Shown: one piece after another, positions 39,367 to 48,302 of the stretch
Layout of the letters: each line of letters opens with the position of its first letter
How positions within the stretch are numbered: the first letter of the stretch is position 1
NCBI RefSeq assembly: GCF_000876015.1
Contig: NZ_BBQM01000003.1
Span: 62,001-126,000 of the forward strand
Reading direction: 5' to 3'
Source: Cupriavidus basilensis
Lineage (GTDB): Bacteria; Pseudomonadota; Gammaproteobacteria; Burkholderiales; Burkholderiaceae
Length of the DNA: 64,000 nt
The notes under the pieces: generated by a model
Database searches by the model: none
The model's input: only the letters and a program-made list of their open reading frames with translations
What the model was told of the DNA's origin: nothing
Program-made: the position numbers and the translations under genes

Positions 39367-40248
39367 ATGTCGATTCTGATCAACAAAGACACCAAGGTCA
39401 TCACCCAGGGCATCACCGGCAAGACCGGCCAGTTCCACACCCGTGGCTGCCGCGACTACGCCAACGGCAAGAACGCCTTCGTGGCGGGCGTGAACCCGAA
39501 GAAGGCCGGCGAAGACTTCGAAGGCATTCCCATCTACGCCAGCGTGAAGGACGCCAAGGACTCCACCGGCGCCACCGTTTCCGTGATCTACGTGCCGCCC
39601 GCGGGCGCCGCCGCCGCGATCTGGGAAGCCGTCGACGCCGACCTGGACCTGGTGGTCTGCATCACCGAAGGCATCCCCGTGCGCGACATGATGGAGCTCA
39701 AGGACAAGATGCGTAAGGGCAACAAGAAGACCTTGCTGCTCGGACCGAACTGCCCTGGCCTGATCACGCCGGACGAAATCAAGATCGGCATCATGCCGGG
39801 CCACATCCACCGCAAGGGCCGCATCGGCGTGGTGTCGCGCTCGGGCACGCTGACCTATGAAGCCGTGGGCCAGCTGACCGCGCTGGGCCTGGGCCAGTCG
39901 TCGGCAGTGGGTATCGGTGGCGACCCCATCAATGGCCTGAAGCACATCGACATCATGAAGATGTTCAACGACGATCCCGAAACGGACGCCGTGGTCATGA
40001 TCGGCGAAATCGGCGGTCCGGACGAAGCCAACGCCGCGCAATGGATCAAGGACAACATGAAGAAGCCGGTGGTCGGCTTCATCGCTGGCGTGACCGCGCC
40101 TCCGGGCAAGCGCATGGGCCACGCCGGCGCGCTGATCTCGGGCGGTGCCGACACGGCGCAGGCCAAGCTGGAAATCATGGAAGCCTGCGGCATCAAGGTC
40201 ACCAAGAATCCGTCGGAAATGGGCCGCCTGCTCAAGTCGATCCTGTAA
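39367..40248 (+). CDS. sucD: Succinate-CoA ligase (ADP-forming) subunit alpha
   Basis: The 293-residue protein has the CoA-binding Rossmann domain (DTKVITQGITGKTGQFHTRGC), GPNCPGLITPDEIKIGIMPG and the active-site phosphohistidine in KRMGHAGALISGG. It lies 91 bp after sucC with its own ribosome binding site (AAAGGA). Confidence 0.96.
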   Translation: MSILINKDTKVITQGITGKTGQFHTRGCRDYANGKNAFVAGVNPKKAGEDFEGIPIYASVKDAKDSTGATVSVIYVPPAGAAAAIWEAVDADLDLVVCITEGIPVRDMMELKDKMRKGNKKTLLLGPNCPGLITPDEIKIGIMPGHIHRKGRIGVVSRSGTLTYEAVGQLTALGLGQSSAVGIGGDPINGLKHIDIMKMFNDDPETDAVVMIGEIGGPDEANAAQWIKDNMKKPVVGFIAGVTAPPGKRMGHAGALISGGADTAQAKLEIMEACGIKVTKNPSEMGRLLKSIL

Positions 40249-40266
40249 TCGCCGCTGTCTGGTGAA

Positions 40267-40364
40267 TCCCGCCCGCGAGGGCGGGAGAATTACCGGGCCG
40301 GCGCGCGGTTGCCCCAGGGCAGCCGCGCCGCCAGCCACCGATGCCCCCGCCTTCGTGCGGGGGC
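40267..40364 (+). terminator. Two GC hairpins downstream of sucD
   Basis: TCCCGCCC/GGGCGGGA (40267-40286) and GCCCCCGC/GCGGGGGC (40343-40364) are perfect stems in the 324-bp gap before the terC gene. Neither has a long T-run, so they may be weak terminators or transcript stabilisers. The rest of the gap shows no gene; an ATCTC/GAAAAATCAGAC stretch near 40455-40475 may hold the terC promoter. Confidence 0.5.
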
Positions 40365-40572
40365 GCGTCATTCTGGGACGCCAGGAACCTAGGGTATCTC
40401 CCGAGGCGGGCGGGAAGGCGATTGAAACCGAATCGAAAGCTTGATACGGTAAATCTCATGTCTGAAAAATCAGACATCCGAATTTTGTCGTTGGCTGAAC
40501 ATCGTCGGTTGCGCATCGCCCGTCGCCATGCGGCGTTCGAACCATAATTCAAGAAACTCGAGGAGCTTTACC

Positions 40573-41268
40573 GTGGAATTGTTGTCCTCCACCGCATTCT
40601 GGATCGCGCTGGGATCCATCATCCTGACCAACATCGTGCTCTCCGGCGACAACGCCGTGGTGATCGCGCTCGCCTCGCGCAACCTGCCGCCCGCGCAGCA
40701 GAAGAAAGCGATCTTCTGGGGCAGCGCCGCCGCCATCGTCATGCGCGTGATCCTGACCGTGGCCGCGGTCAAGCTGCTGAGCCTGCCGTACCTCAAGATC
40801 GTCGGCGCCGCGCTGCTGGTCTACATCGGCGTGCAGCTGCTGACCGGCGACGACGAGGAAGATGGCCACGCCGCCAAGGAAAATATCTGGGCCGCGATCC
40901 GTACCATCCTGATCGCCGACCTCGTGATGTCGCTCGACAACGTGGTCGCCGTGGCCGCCGCCGCCCAGAAGGGGCCGGAAGGCAGCCAGCTGATGCTGCT
41001 GGTGCTGGGCCTGGGCCTGTCCATCCCGCTGATCGTGTTCGGCAGCACCATCCTGCTCAAGGTCATGGACCGCTTCCCCATCATCATCGTGCTGGGCGCC
41101 GCGCTGCTGGGCTACCTCGCCGGCGAAATGCTGGTGAGCGATCCGGTCGACTCCGCCTGGTTCGAAATGCACGTGCCGCATGCGCACCTGGTGTTCGGCA
41201 TCGTCGGCGCCGCGCTGGTGGTGGTGATCGGCAAGCTGATGCAGAAGCGCGCGGCGCAGCCGGCGTGA
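40573..41268 (+). CDS. TerC-family integral membrane protein (YjbE type)
   Basis: The 231-residue protein has about seven transmembrane helices and the TerC signatures LGSIILTNIVLSGDNAVVIALA and LIADLVMSLDNVVAVAAAA, each with a conserved Asp-Asn pair thought to bind metal. The start is a GTG (40573) with AGGAG seven bases upstream. Family members export manganese or take part in tellurite resistance and protein insertion; here the substrate is unknown. Confidence 0.88.
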   Translation: MELLSSTAFWIALGSIILTNIVLSGDNAVVIALASRNLPPAQQKKAIFWGSAAAIVMRVILTVAAVKLLSLPYLKIVGAALLVYIGVQLLTGDDEEDGHAAKENIWAAIRTILIADLVMSLDNVVAVAAAAQKGPEGSQLMLLVLGLGLSIPLIVFGSTILLKVMDRFPIIIVLGAALLGYLAGEMLVSDPVDSAWFEMHVPHAHLVFGIVGAALVVVIGKLMQKRAAQPA

Positions 41269-41341
41269 TGGCCTGATGCCAGTCCCGCTCGCAGGGGCGG
41301 GATCGCGATCAGGCGGGGCGGTGCTCTTGTCGCACCGCGGG

Positions 41342-41370
41342 ACGGGCGGCCCTGGGGTCGCCCGTTTCGT
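41342..41370 (+). terminator. Terminator after the terC-type gene
   Basis: ACGGGCG pairs with CGCCCGT around a GCCCTGGGGT loop, followed by TTCGTTTT. It lies 74 bp after the stop codon at 41268. Confidence 0.7.
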
Positions 41371-41551
41371 TTTCCGAGACAGGAATCTGGTTGTGAATTC
41401 AGTGTGCTTTCGTACTGAATTAAGCGGAACCCTCGGTTTACTGACTGTCTGCGTCATCGCAAGTGACAAAATTTGCGCGCTGTCAAAGCTAGGAGTGCTC
41501 TGAAGTGGCGAAAATTGTCACCTGCCAACGAGAGTTCAAGGGGCGCCGGGC

Positions 41552-41567
41552 TGGCACGCAAACTGCT
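41552..41567 (+). promoter_or_regulatory. Sigma-54 promoter of pilA
   Basis: TGGCACG-N4-CTGCT matches the -24/-12 consensus (GG and GC at the required spacing), 70 bp upstream of the pilin start. Sigma-54 with PilSR control of the major pilin is known in Pseudomonas and relatives. TGTC-containing stretches upstream (near 41480 and 41516) could be PilR sites. Confidence 0.7.
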
Positions 41568-41637
41568 AAAGATTGTGCAGCATCACATGAAACAAGATGT
41601 TTCTATTTGTATCCAAAATTCCTTCGAGGGGTCAATC

Positions 41638-42135
41638 ATGCAACAACGGGTTCAACTGAAGAAACTGGGCCGCCGTGTCCAGAAGGGCTTTACGCTGATC
41701 GAACTGATGATCGTGGTTGCGATCATCGGCATCTTGGCGGCGATTGCGATTCCGCAGTATCAGGACTATACGGTAAAGGCCAAGTTGTCGAAGGTGGCAT
41801 CGTGCGCCGAACCCCTCAAGCTGGCAGTTGCGTTGTATGCGCAGACGAATGGTGCGCTTCCTACGGCGACGGACGACTGGACCGGCCTGGGTCTGTCGGC
41901 AGCACCCACGGCGACGACCGAGTGCTCCGCGATCTCGGTCACTGCGACCACCGGCGCAGTGGTTGTTACCATGGCGAACATCAAAGCAGCTACCATTGAC
42001 GGTCAGACGGTCACCTTCACGCCTAAGGTCGATAGCACCGCTGTGAACTGGACTGCGTCGACGAACAGCACCGATCCCTTGGTGCTGGCCTACTTCAAGT
42101 CCACAGCTCCCGCCGCAGCTCCGCAACAACCTTGA
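41638..42135 (+). CDS. pilA: Type IV major pilin PilA
   Basis: The 165-residue pilin has a 17-residue basic leader and the PilD cleavage site [19 protein letters not shown], with Glu at position 5 of the mature protein and the hydrophobic alpha-1 helix continuing to [20 protein letters not shown]. Two Cys in the globular part could form a disulfide. The C-terminus is Pro/Ala-rich and contains Ser, a feature of glycosylated pilins. GAGGGG precedes the ATG. The gene downstream encodes an oligosaccharyltransferase. Confidence 0.92.
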   Translation: MQQRVQLKKLGRRVQKGFTLIELMIVVAIIGILAAIAIPQYQDYTVKAKLSKVASCAEPLKLAVALYAQTNGALPTATDDWTGLGLSAAPTATTECSAISVTATTGAVVVTMANIKAATIDGQTVTFTPKVDSTAVNWTASTNSTDPLVLAYFKSTAPAAAPQQP

Positions 42136-42154
42136 TGTAGCGGCTAGGTTCAAT

Positions 42155-42191
42155 GAAAAAGAAAAAGCGCCTCCGGGCGCTTTTTCTTTTC
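42155..42191. terminator. Strong bidirectional terminator after pilA
   Basis: A long stem (AAAAAGAAAAAGCGCC with GGCGC and T-rich strand) pairs GAAAAAGAAAAAGCGC with GCGCTTTTTCTTTTC around a short CTCCG loop. It lies 20 bp after the pilin stop. Confidence 0.88.
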
Positions 42192-42246
42192 CCATCCCCC
42201 AAGCTATCATCCGCCTTTTGCCAACCCGGCATAACAAGGCACCCGC

Positions 42247-44127
42247 ATGCTGCCCTCCCGGTCAGCCATTCCCCTCAGTTTCCTCGCCGCCGCGCTCGCC
42301 GTGCCTCTGCTGGTCTCGCGGCACACGCTTCCGCTTGCCACCTTCTATGGCGAATGGACTGCCGCGCTGTTGTTCGCGCTTGCCGTGATCGTGCTGGGGT
42401 CCGTGGCGCCCCGGCAGGCCGGCGGCCTCGCCGGTCGGGCGGAGCCGGCCCGATTCCCCTGGATCCTCCTCTTCCCGCTCTGGCTCATCGCCACCGGCAT
42501 CGCGCAGGGCCTCGTTGGCATGGCCGATGTTCCCGGTAGCCGGCTGATCACCGAGCTGACGCTGGCGCTGGCCGCCGCGGTGATGTGGGCGGCGTGGCGG
42601 CAGGGCCGGGCGGCGTCCGCGCAGGAGCGGCAGGCGCTGGCCGATACGCTCGCCACTGCGTGGCTGGTGGCCGGGCTGCTGGGCACGCTGGCGCAGTGGG
42701 TGCAGGTCTTCAGCCTGGAGCCGGATACGTTCGGGCTGGTGTCGACCTATTTCTACGATGACAACCGCCGCCTGTGGGGCAACCTGAACCAGCCCAATCA
42801 CCAGGCCACGGTCGAGGGGCTGGCGCTGGCGGCGGCGGTGTGGCTGGCCGCGCGTGGCTGGCTGCGCGCGCCGGCGTGGCTGGCGGCGGTGCTGTTGCTG
42901 GAGAGCGGCATCGTGCTGTCGGGTTCGCGCACGGGCGTGCTGCACGTGGGTCTGGCCGCGGCTTATGCGCTGGTGGCAGCATGGATGGCGCGGGGGCAGG
43001 GCGCCGGCGCTGGCGTGCGGCAGCGCGGGTCCAACCCGATGCGCCGCCCGGCCGGGCTGGTGTTCGCCGCGGTGGCGATGGTGGCGATGCTGCTGGTCCT
43101 GCAGCCCGCGATCAAGAGCGCGGGTCAGGCGATGGGCTGGCGGCTGTTCGACACGGTGGCGCAGTTGCAGGGCGCCGACCAGCTTTCGGCGCGCGGCGCG
43201 CTGTGGGCGCATGCGTGGGCGATGTTCCGCGCGCATCCGTGGCTCGGTGTGGGCTGGGGCGAGTTCGGCTGGGCGCAGTTCCTGCAGATGGCGCAGGTCG
43301 GGGTCAGGGTGGAGATGTCGCTGCATGCCCACAATGCCGTGCTGGACCTGTTGGCCAAGACCGGCATCGTGGGCGCGGCCGGCGCCTTGCTGTCGCTGCT
43401 GGCGTGGCTGGGCCGCGTGGTCTACCGGCGCTTGTGGCGCGGCGACGCGCCGGAGCGCGCGCAGACCGTCCTCGTGCTGACGTGGCTGGCGATGCTGGGT
43501 GCGCATTCGATGCTGGAGTACCCGCTGCACTACCTGTATTTCCTGCTGCCGTTCTGCTTCATGCTGGGCTGGCTGGAGCCGTCCGGCTTCGGCCATGCGC
43601 GGCTGCCGCGCGCGGCGGCGGTGCTGGCGGGCCTGGTCTTCGCCGGTGTGTCCGCCACCGTGCTAGCGACCATGTGGATGGATTTTCGCCGCGCCGAGGC
43701 GCGCGAGTATGCGCACGCCGGGCACCGGGCCGCGCTGCCCATGCCGCAGCGCTGGTTCCGCCAGGCGGCCGAGTCCGACGCGGCCGAGGATGCGGTCATC
43801 ACCGCGGCCAACGCCGCGCAACTGCTCGGCCCGCATATCGCCGCGGTCCACCTGCTACCCACGCCGACGCTGATCGCGCGCACCGCGTGGCTGCTCGCGC
43901 TGACCGGCGACCCCGTGCAGGGCCGTGCGTGGCTCGAGCGCCTGCGCTTCTATTACGCCGGCGACGAGGCCCGGCAGTTCGCCGAGGTGGCGCGTGCCTG
44001 CGCCGGCGTGGACGCGGCCGCGCGGCCGCGGGAATTCTGCGACTGGGCCGAGGCGCGCAGCAAGGCGTGGCCCGGCTCGGCGCCGGCCCATGATGCGGAA
44101 GACGATGCGGAGGATGGCCCCGCATAG
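42247..44127 (+). CDS. Pilin O-oligosaccharyltransferase (PglL/TfpO-like, Wzy_C family)
   Basis: The 626-residue membrane protein has about ten to twelve helices with the Wzy_C core (FRAHPWLGVGWGEFGWAQF; HAHNAVLDLLAKTGIVG), the GNLNQPNHQATVEGL motif of the PglL_A segment and a C-terminal periplasmic region of about 170 residues. These features separate PglL-type pilin glycosyltransferases from O-antigen ligases. Its position 110 bp after pilA supports pilin as the target. It is separated by a terminator, so it has its own promoter. Confidence 0.85.
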   Translation: MLPSRSAIPLSFLAAALAVPLLVSRHTLPLATFYGEWTAALLFALAVIVLGSVAPRQAGGLAGRAEPARFPWILLFPLWLIATGIAQGLVGMADVPGSRLITELTLALAAAVMWAAWRQGRAASAQERQALADTLATAWLVAGLLGTLAQWVQVFSLEPDTFGLVSTYFYDDNRRLWGNLNQPNHQATVEGLALAAAVWLAARGWLRAPAWLAAVLLLESGIVLSGSRTGVLHVGLAAAYALVAAWMARGQGAGAGVRQRGSNPMRRPAGLVFAAVAMVAMLLVLQPAIKSAGQAMGWRLFDTVAQLQGADQLSARGALWAHAWAMFRAHPWLGVGWGEFGWAQFLQMAQVGVRVEMSLHAHNAVLDLLAKTGIVGAAGALLSLLAWLGRVVYRRLWRGDAPERAQTVLVLTWLAMLGAHSMLEYPLHYLYFLLPFCFMLGWLEPSGFGHARLPRAAAVLAGLVFAGVSATVLATMWMDFRRAEAREYAHAGHRAALPMPQRWFRQAAESDAAEDAVITAANAAQLLGPHIAAVHLLPTPTLIARTAWLLALTGDPVQGRAWLERLRFYYAGDEARQFAEVARACAGVDAAARPREFCDWAEARSKAWPGSAPAHDAEDDAEDGPA

Positions 44128-44205
44128 ACACATCCCGCGCCGCGGCCGGCCTCGGGGCCGGCGCGCGCGCGGGATGCGGGGACCAGCGTGGCGGCCAGGC
44201 GCCGC

Positions 44206-44745
44206 TTACTGTGGCGGGGGCGCGTAGCCCGGCGGCGGAGGCGGATAGTAGTAGGTCGGCGCCGGCGGCCGCGGGGACGAGGACATCATCTGGCCATAGA
44301 CCGGCACGCGGTGGCCGCTGGCGTACATGCACTGTACGTAGGCCGCGTCGTAGCGGCGCTGGCTGCCGTAGCCGGACGCCTGCGCATTGCCCGCGCCGAC
44401 GGCGGCGCCGGTCAGCAGGCCCACGCCGGCGCCCACGGCCGCGCCGGAGCCGCCGTTGAACGCCGCGCCGGCGGCCGCGCCGAGCGCGGTGCCGACGGCC
44501 GCGCTGCCGAGCGCGCTGCCGGTGGCGGCCTGGTTGGCGGTGACGCCGCCGACCTGCCCGAAGGCGAACTGGCGGCAGCTATAGTCGTCGGCCCGGAACT
44601 GGTCGAAATTCTTGCCCGTGCCCGGCAGCACCATCACGCTCGGGCCGCTGGGCATCACGGCGCAGCCGGCCAGCGCCAGCGCGGCCAGGGGCAAAGCCAG
44701 CAGAACGGGCCGCCTGCACAGGCCCGGGCGGGTGAACGCTTTCAT
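44206..44745 (-). CDS. Outer-membrane lipoprotein with glycine-zipper segment
   Basis: The 179-residue protein has a signal peptide and lipobox (LAALALAGCAVMPSG) and then a YMGG/Gly-zipper-like region of about 55 residues with repeated GxxxG (ALGSAAVGTALGAAAGAA; AAVGAGVGLLTGAAVGAG). The tail is Pro/Tyr-rich (PAPTYYYPPPPPGYAPPP). Such lipoproteins are common in Burkholderiales envelopes; function unknown. It is followed upstream on the same strand by another envelope protein. Confidence 0.8.
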   Translation of the reverse strand: MKAFTRPGLCRRPVLLALPLAALALAGCAVMPSGPSVMVLPGTGKNFDQFRADDYSCRQFAFGQVGGVTANQAATGSALGSAAVGTALGAAAGAAFNGGSGAAVGAGVGLLTGAAVGAGNAQASGYGSQRRYDAAYVQCMYASGHRVPVYGQMMSSSPRPPAPTYYYPPPPPGYAPPPQ

Positions 44746-44830
44746 CTGGGTACCTCGATACTGGTCAACAAATCGTCTCGCGCGGCCACCGGCGGTGCCG
44801 CGCGTCGTCGCATGCCACAGCGGCATCGCG

Positions 44831-45274
44831 TCAGGCCGGGGGCTGGGCGGGGACCTTCTGCCAGCCGCCCGGGCACGCCTTGATGTACGGGTAGTAGCCG
44901 TCCGGCTGGCTGCAGTGGTACCAGAACGCCTGCTCGGGCGCCGGCGCGGCGGCACCCGCGCCGCCTCCCATGTCGACCGGGCCGTCCTGGCCCTGCTCGA
45001 TGTATTGCGGCGGCGCCGATGGCACCGCGACCACCGGCGGGTAGTAATACGGCGGAGCGTAGTACGGATACGGGTAGCCCCAGCCGTAGCCATAGCCAAA
45101 ACCGGGGCCGATCACGACGCCCACGTTGCCATGCCACCCGCCGTGCCATCCTCCTCCATGCCCATGCCATCCGCCGCCGCCGTGCCACCCGCCGCCGCGG
45201 GCCGCCAAAGCGGCTCCGCTCGCACCCAGCGCCGCCAACACCAGCACTATCTGGCCAACCCTACGCCCGTTCAT
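44831..45274 (-). CDS. Secreted Gly/His/Trp-rich small protein
   Basis: The 147-residue protein has a signal peptide (IVLVLAALGASGAALAA) and a low-complexity region of GGWHGG-type repeats, then a Tyr/Pro-rich stretch (YGYGWGYPYPYYAPPYYYPP) and a conserved C-terminal part FWYHCSQPDGYYPYIKACPGGWQKVP with two Cys. That C-terminal module recurs in many small betaproteobacterial secreted proteins that I cannot name. It lies 85 bp before the lipoprotein gene and may be in one operon with it. Confidence 0.75.
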   Translation of the reverse strand: MNGRRVGQIVLVLAALGASGAALAARGGGWHGGGGWHGHGGGWHGGWHGNVGVVIGPGFGYGYGWGYPYPYYAPPYYYPPVVAVPSAPPQYIEQGQDGPVDMGGGAGAAAPAPEQAFWYHCSQPDGYYPYIKACPGGWQKVPAQPPA

Positions 45275-45533
45275 CTTGCTCACCTTGGATTGATGCGGGG
45301 CCGCGCCCCGCGGGTAGCGCAACAGCGCTCCCTGACTGCATTGAATACCAATTTTCCCGATGTGGCGCGTGCCTCGCGGCTGGCGAAATGCGGCGTTACG
45401 CTTGTTACAGCGGAATGGCACGGGCCGTAAGACCGTGTCATGCACGGTAAGAAAACCAGACGCGCACGCAACGGATACGATACATGACCGGCGCGGGAGT
45501 GATCCCACGCGTCGGACCGTGCTCCGGCGCGCC

Positions 45534-45713
45534 TCAACCGGCCGCCACCCAGTCCCCCGACTTCCCGCCATGCTTCTCCAGCAGCTTCACGTCGTCCATC
45601 ACCATGCCGCGGTCCACCGCCTTGCACATGTCATAGATGGTCAGCAGCGCGACCTGCACGCCGGTCAGCGCTTCCATCTCCACGCCGGTCTGGCCGCGGG
45701 TCTCGGTGCGGAC
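45534..45713 (-). pseudogene. moaC: Displaced 3' end of moaC at the left edge of the island
   Basis: Reverse-strand reading from 45713 gives [18 protein letters not shown]..., ending at DWVAAG and a stop at 45534. This matches the last 58 residues of the complete MoaC at 61911-62390 with five or six differences, and about 90% of the bases agree, most changes being at third codon positions. The fragment has no start and ends abruptly where the island begins. It is most simply the original host 3' end, cut off when the island inserted and replaced it with its own copy on the right. Confidence 0.88.
45652..45677. repeat. Left attachment core (attL candidate)
   Basis: This 26-bp block is identical to 62029-62054 and is the longest identical run within the moaC repeat. 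It begins ACCTGCACGCC and ends GCGCTTCCAT. Similarity continues with scattered changes to about 45711 and then stops, which places the crossover between about 45652 and 45711. Confidence 0.65.
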
Positions 45714-45795
45714 GATAGCGAGAGTAATTACTAACTTATGGCAACGAACGAATCATCGATCTTGACCAATCCGGTTGATCAAGTGGTCCCGGCAT

Positions 45796-45824
45796 TGGAG
45801 CATGAGTGGAGCAGAAATGGAGCA
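45796..45824 (+). repeat. Three TGGAGCA motifs spaced 11 bp (left arm sites)
   Basis: TGGAGCA occurs at 45796, 45807 and 45818, exactly one helical turn apart, about 120 bp inside the left edge. The same motif with the same 11-bp spacing and orientation occurs at the right end. Arm-type sites bound by the integrase or an excisionase usually have this form. Confidence 0.6.
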
Positions 45825-45951
45825 AGCGTCCACGGCACCAACGCCAGCCAAAAGTTTACGCGGTGGCGAAGTGGTTCGCGATAGCTGTCTGCATGATGAA
45901 CGCTGTCAGGGTCATCGCCGGGGCGGTGCCACAGTTGATCATCACTGGTAC

Positions 45952-46065
45952 ACCAGTACCCCTAACCAGTACCCCAGCCAGTACCCCAGCCAGTACCCCA
46001 ACCAGTACCCGGACCAATGTCGGGGCCAGTGTCGGGGCCACTACACCGGACCAGTGTCGGGACCG
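45952..46065. repeat. 12-bp degenerate tandem array near the left end
   Basis: About nine units of CCAGTACCCCAG and variants (CCAGTGTCGGGG and similar) lie head to tail. A similar 12-bp rhythm of ATTGGT/ACCATTGGTATC units recurs at about 46205-46290. No gene is convincing between 45714 and 46300; open frames there only read the repeats. The function is unknown; iterons, a binding array or slippage are possible. Confidence 0.65.
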
Positions 46066-46300
46066 GTCCCCAATGGTCACCATCAATGCTGACCAGTCCG
46101 GCAATTGCAGTGCGGGCAGTAAACGGATTCTCCGCGTCATCCGTTTCCATACGTCCCCAAGGGTTGCCGAAGTTGCGCGACCGTTGCTTGATCCCGTAAC
46201 CATTGCCATTGGTGGGCACTGGTCCCATCGGTACCATTGACACCATTGGTATCGTCGGTGGCTTCCATTGGGGGCAACCAATACCAATTCGGAGGACGCA

Positions 46301-47278
46301 TTGACGAACAGTGAGAACAACGGATTCGCAGGGTTGTTGCTGGACTATGGCAACAGTGTCCGCGTTGGCGGCCTTGTCGGCCTGCTGGTTGGGGACTCGT
46401 TGGGTGTTCCGTGGGAATTTTATTCACCAGAGAATCTTCCCGCCCGCGATCTCATCGAGATGGCTGTCCCAGAGGGATTCCCGCATGCCCATGATGTCCC
46501 GAACGGAACGTGGTCGGACGATAGTTCCCAAAGTCTCTGCCTTCTCGCAAGTCTGCTTGACCAAGGCCACCTCTCATTGACTGACTTCGCAGACCGCCTG
46601 CTGCGCTGGTACGACGAGGGCTATCTTGCGGTGGACGGCCACGTATTCGACATTGGCCTGCAAACCGCAGATGCCCTTGACAGGTTGCGGGACGGTACAT
46701 CGCCGCTCGAATCTGGTGGGAACGATGAACGCAGCAACGGTAATGGGTCCATCATGCGTGTTTTGCCGCTGGCCCTCTGGCACACCGGAACCGACGAAGC
46801 ATTGGTCCGCGACGCACACCTTCAGTCCCTGCCGACCCATGCACATCCCCGGTCACAGGTCTGCTGCGCCTTCTATTGTCTCGTCGCACGCGGTTATCTG
46901 CACCAGCTTGCCGATCCGTGGTCATGGGCAGACCGCCGTCTAGAAGAGATATACAACGGCTTCGATGGTCAGGAACGGCAGGTCCTGGTGCGTGAACTGG
47001 AAGTGCTGCGCAGCTTCCTGAGGACTGAACAGGCACGCGGGACCGGCTACGTGCTGGATTGCTTGGCTACCGCCAAGAGAAGCATGGAAGATGGGGATTC
47101 GTTCGAGGATGTGGTCAAGACTGCCATCCTCTTCGGCCACGACACGGACACTAGCGCAGCGGTGGCGGGCGGCTTGGCCGGGATTCGCTCCGGAGGCATT
47201 GTCGCGTTGCCGGTGCGCTGGTTGGAACAGCTTCGCGGGTTCGAACTGGTGGAGCCGTTGATCGCACGGTGCAAGTAG
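46301..47278 (+). CDS. ADP-ribosylglycohydrolase (DraG/ARH) family protein
   Basis: The 325-residue protein has the ARH landmarks: GLLVGDSLGVPWEF (29-40; Gly-Asp motif), TWSDDSSQS (70-78, first metal site, normally T-D-D), GNGSIMRVLPL, and GHDTDTSAAVAGGLAG (about 279-295, second metal site). These enzymes remove ADP-ribose from proteins or small molecules with Mg2+ or Mn2+. The TTG at 46301 has GGAGG five bases upstream and is preferred over a TTG at 46268. It stands next to HEPN-like and FRG genes, which hints at a nucleotide-signal defence role. Confidence 0.83.
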   Translation: MTNSENNGFAGLLLDYGNSVRVGGLVGLLVGDSLGVPWEFYSPENLPARDLIEMAVPEGFPHAHDVPNGTWSDDSSQSLCLLASLLDQGHLSLTDFADRLLRWYDEGYLAVDGHVFDIGLQTADALDRLRDGTSPLESGGNDERSNGNGSIMRVLPLALWHTGTDEALVRDAHLQSLPTHAHPRSQVCCAFYCLVARGYLHQLADPWSWADRRLEEIYNGFDGQERQVLVRELEVLRSFLRTEQARGTGYVLDCLATAKRSMEDGDSFEDVVKTAILFGHDTDTSAAVAGGLAGIRSGGIVALPVRWLEQLRGFELVEPLIARCK

Positions 47279-47359
47279 GACAAGGACCAGTAGACTACTG
47301 ATCCATCCCGGCCACCGCGCCGGACCAGTTTCCACCGATACCCTGCAAAACGAAAAGAT

Positions 47360-48247
47360 ATGGAATTGAGCCAAGTTGTGCTATGCCGTGGCCTATATGG
47401 TGAAGCGGAGGCCTACCTTGCCAAGGACGGCGGGATGTACGTCGGCATGGCCGTTTCAATCGCGCAGGATGCCGTGGAGCTTTTCCTGCGGGCAGTGATG
47501 AAGGATCGTCCCGTCGTAGGCAGGAAAATCCCGGATGATTTCGTCCAGTGCATGGACTATATCGACAGTGCTGCGTCCCAAGACACCAACCAGCATGTTC
47601 CTTTTCGAGCGAAGCTGATCGATCTGAACAAGGCACGCGTCAACTTCAAACACTATGGGCTGATTCCAAACCGAACGGACGCACGTAGGTTGTTGGGATA
47701 TGTGGCGGACTTCTTCGAAGAAGCATCGTGGCAGTACTTCAACATACGGTTCTCCGACATTTCCGCATCAGACCTAGTAATGTCGAATGGGGTCCGCGAA
47801 CGTCTGAAGAGGGCCGAACAGGCGCTGCGGGATGAAGAATTGGAACAGTGCTTGGGCTATAGCGCAGAGGCAGTGGACGTGGCAACGAAGGAATTGATCC
47901 AGCCTCTCAACAGAAGATCGCATTGGGCGGGAATGTCATTCAGCATGGGCGGTACTGACCTGTTGGGGCGACGTTTCTTTGATGACCTTGAACGCTATGT
48001 CTATGGTGTGGTGTCAGATTCCGACAGGATGGCGCTGATGCTGGCGCTTTCGGTGAACCTAAATGACTTGGCTAGGTTCGAGAAGGTTGCCCCCTTTGTG
48101 ACGCAGATGCTTGCCGGAAACTATACATGGCAGCGAATGAATGATCCGACTGGTCTGACCGCCTCGGACGCTGCCTTTGCTGTGAACTTCGCCACCAAGT
48201 TTGCGCTATCGGCCCAAGGCCGCCTTTCTAGTGCCGACGCAGACTGA
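47360..48247 (+). CDS. HEPN-like protein
   Basis: I assign no named family to this 295-residue helical protein. It carries LNKARVNFKHYG with the R-x4-H pattern (Arg93, His98) of HEPN ribonucleases, and a second helical repeat (RLKRAEQALRDEELEQCLGYSAEAVDVATKELI) of a kind found in HEPN proteins. HEPN domains cleave RNA in toxin-antitoxin and abortive-infection systems. It lies between the ARH gene (81 bp upstream) and the FRG gene (55 bp downstream), all on one strand. RNase activity is a prediction. Confidence 0.55.
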   Translation: MELSQVVLCRGLYGEAEAYLAKDGGMYVGMAVSIAQDAVELFLRAVMKDRPVVGRKIPDDFVQCMDYIDSAASQDTNQHVPFRAKLIDLNKARVNFKHYGLIPNRTDARRLLGYVADFFEEASWQYFNIRFSDISASDLVMSNGVRERLKRAEQALRDEELEQCLGYSAEAVDVATKELIQPLNRRSHWAGMSFSMGGTDLLGRRFFDDLERYVYGVVSDSDRMALMLALSVNLNDLARFEKVAPFVTQMLAGNYTWQRMNDPTGLTASDAAFAVNFATKFALSAQGRLSSADAD

Positions 48248-48302
48248 TATGTTTTGTCTTTTGACCACCTGACATCAACGGCCACATTGGTCGTGGCACA
48301 GA

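Noticed and set aside
45952..46065. CRISPR array
   Set aside because: Units are 12 bp, directly abutting and degenerate, without spacers, and no cas gene is near.
45806..46240. Possible protein with Thr/Pro/Ser repeats
   Set aside because: The frame only reads the 12-bp array, has no ribosome binding site and no recognisable domain in any of the reading frames there.
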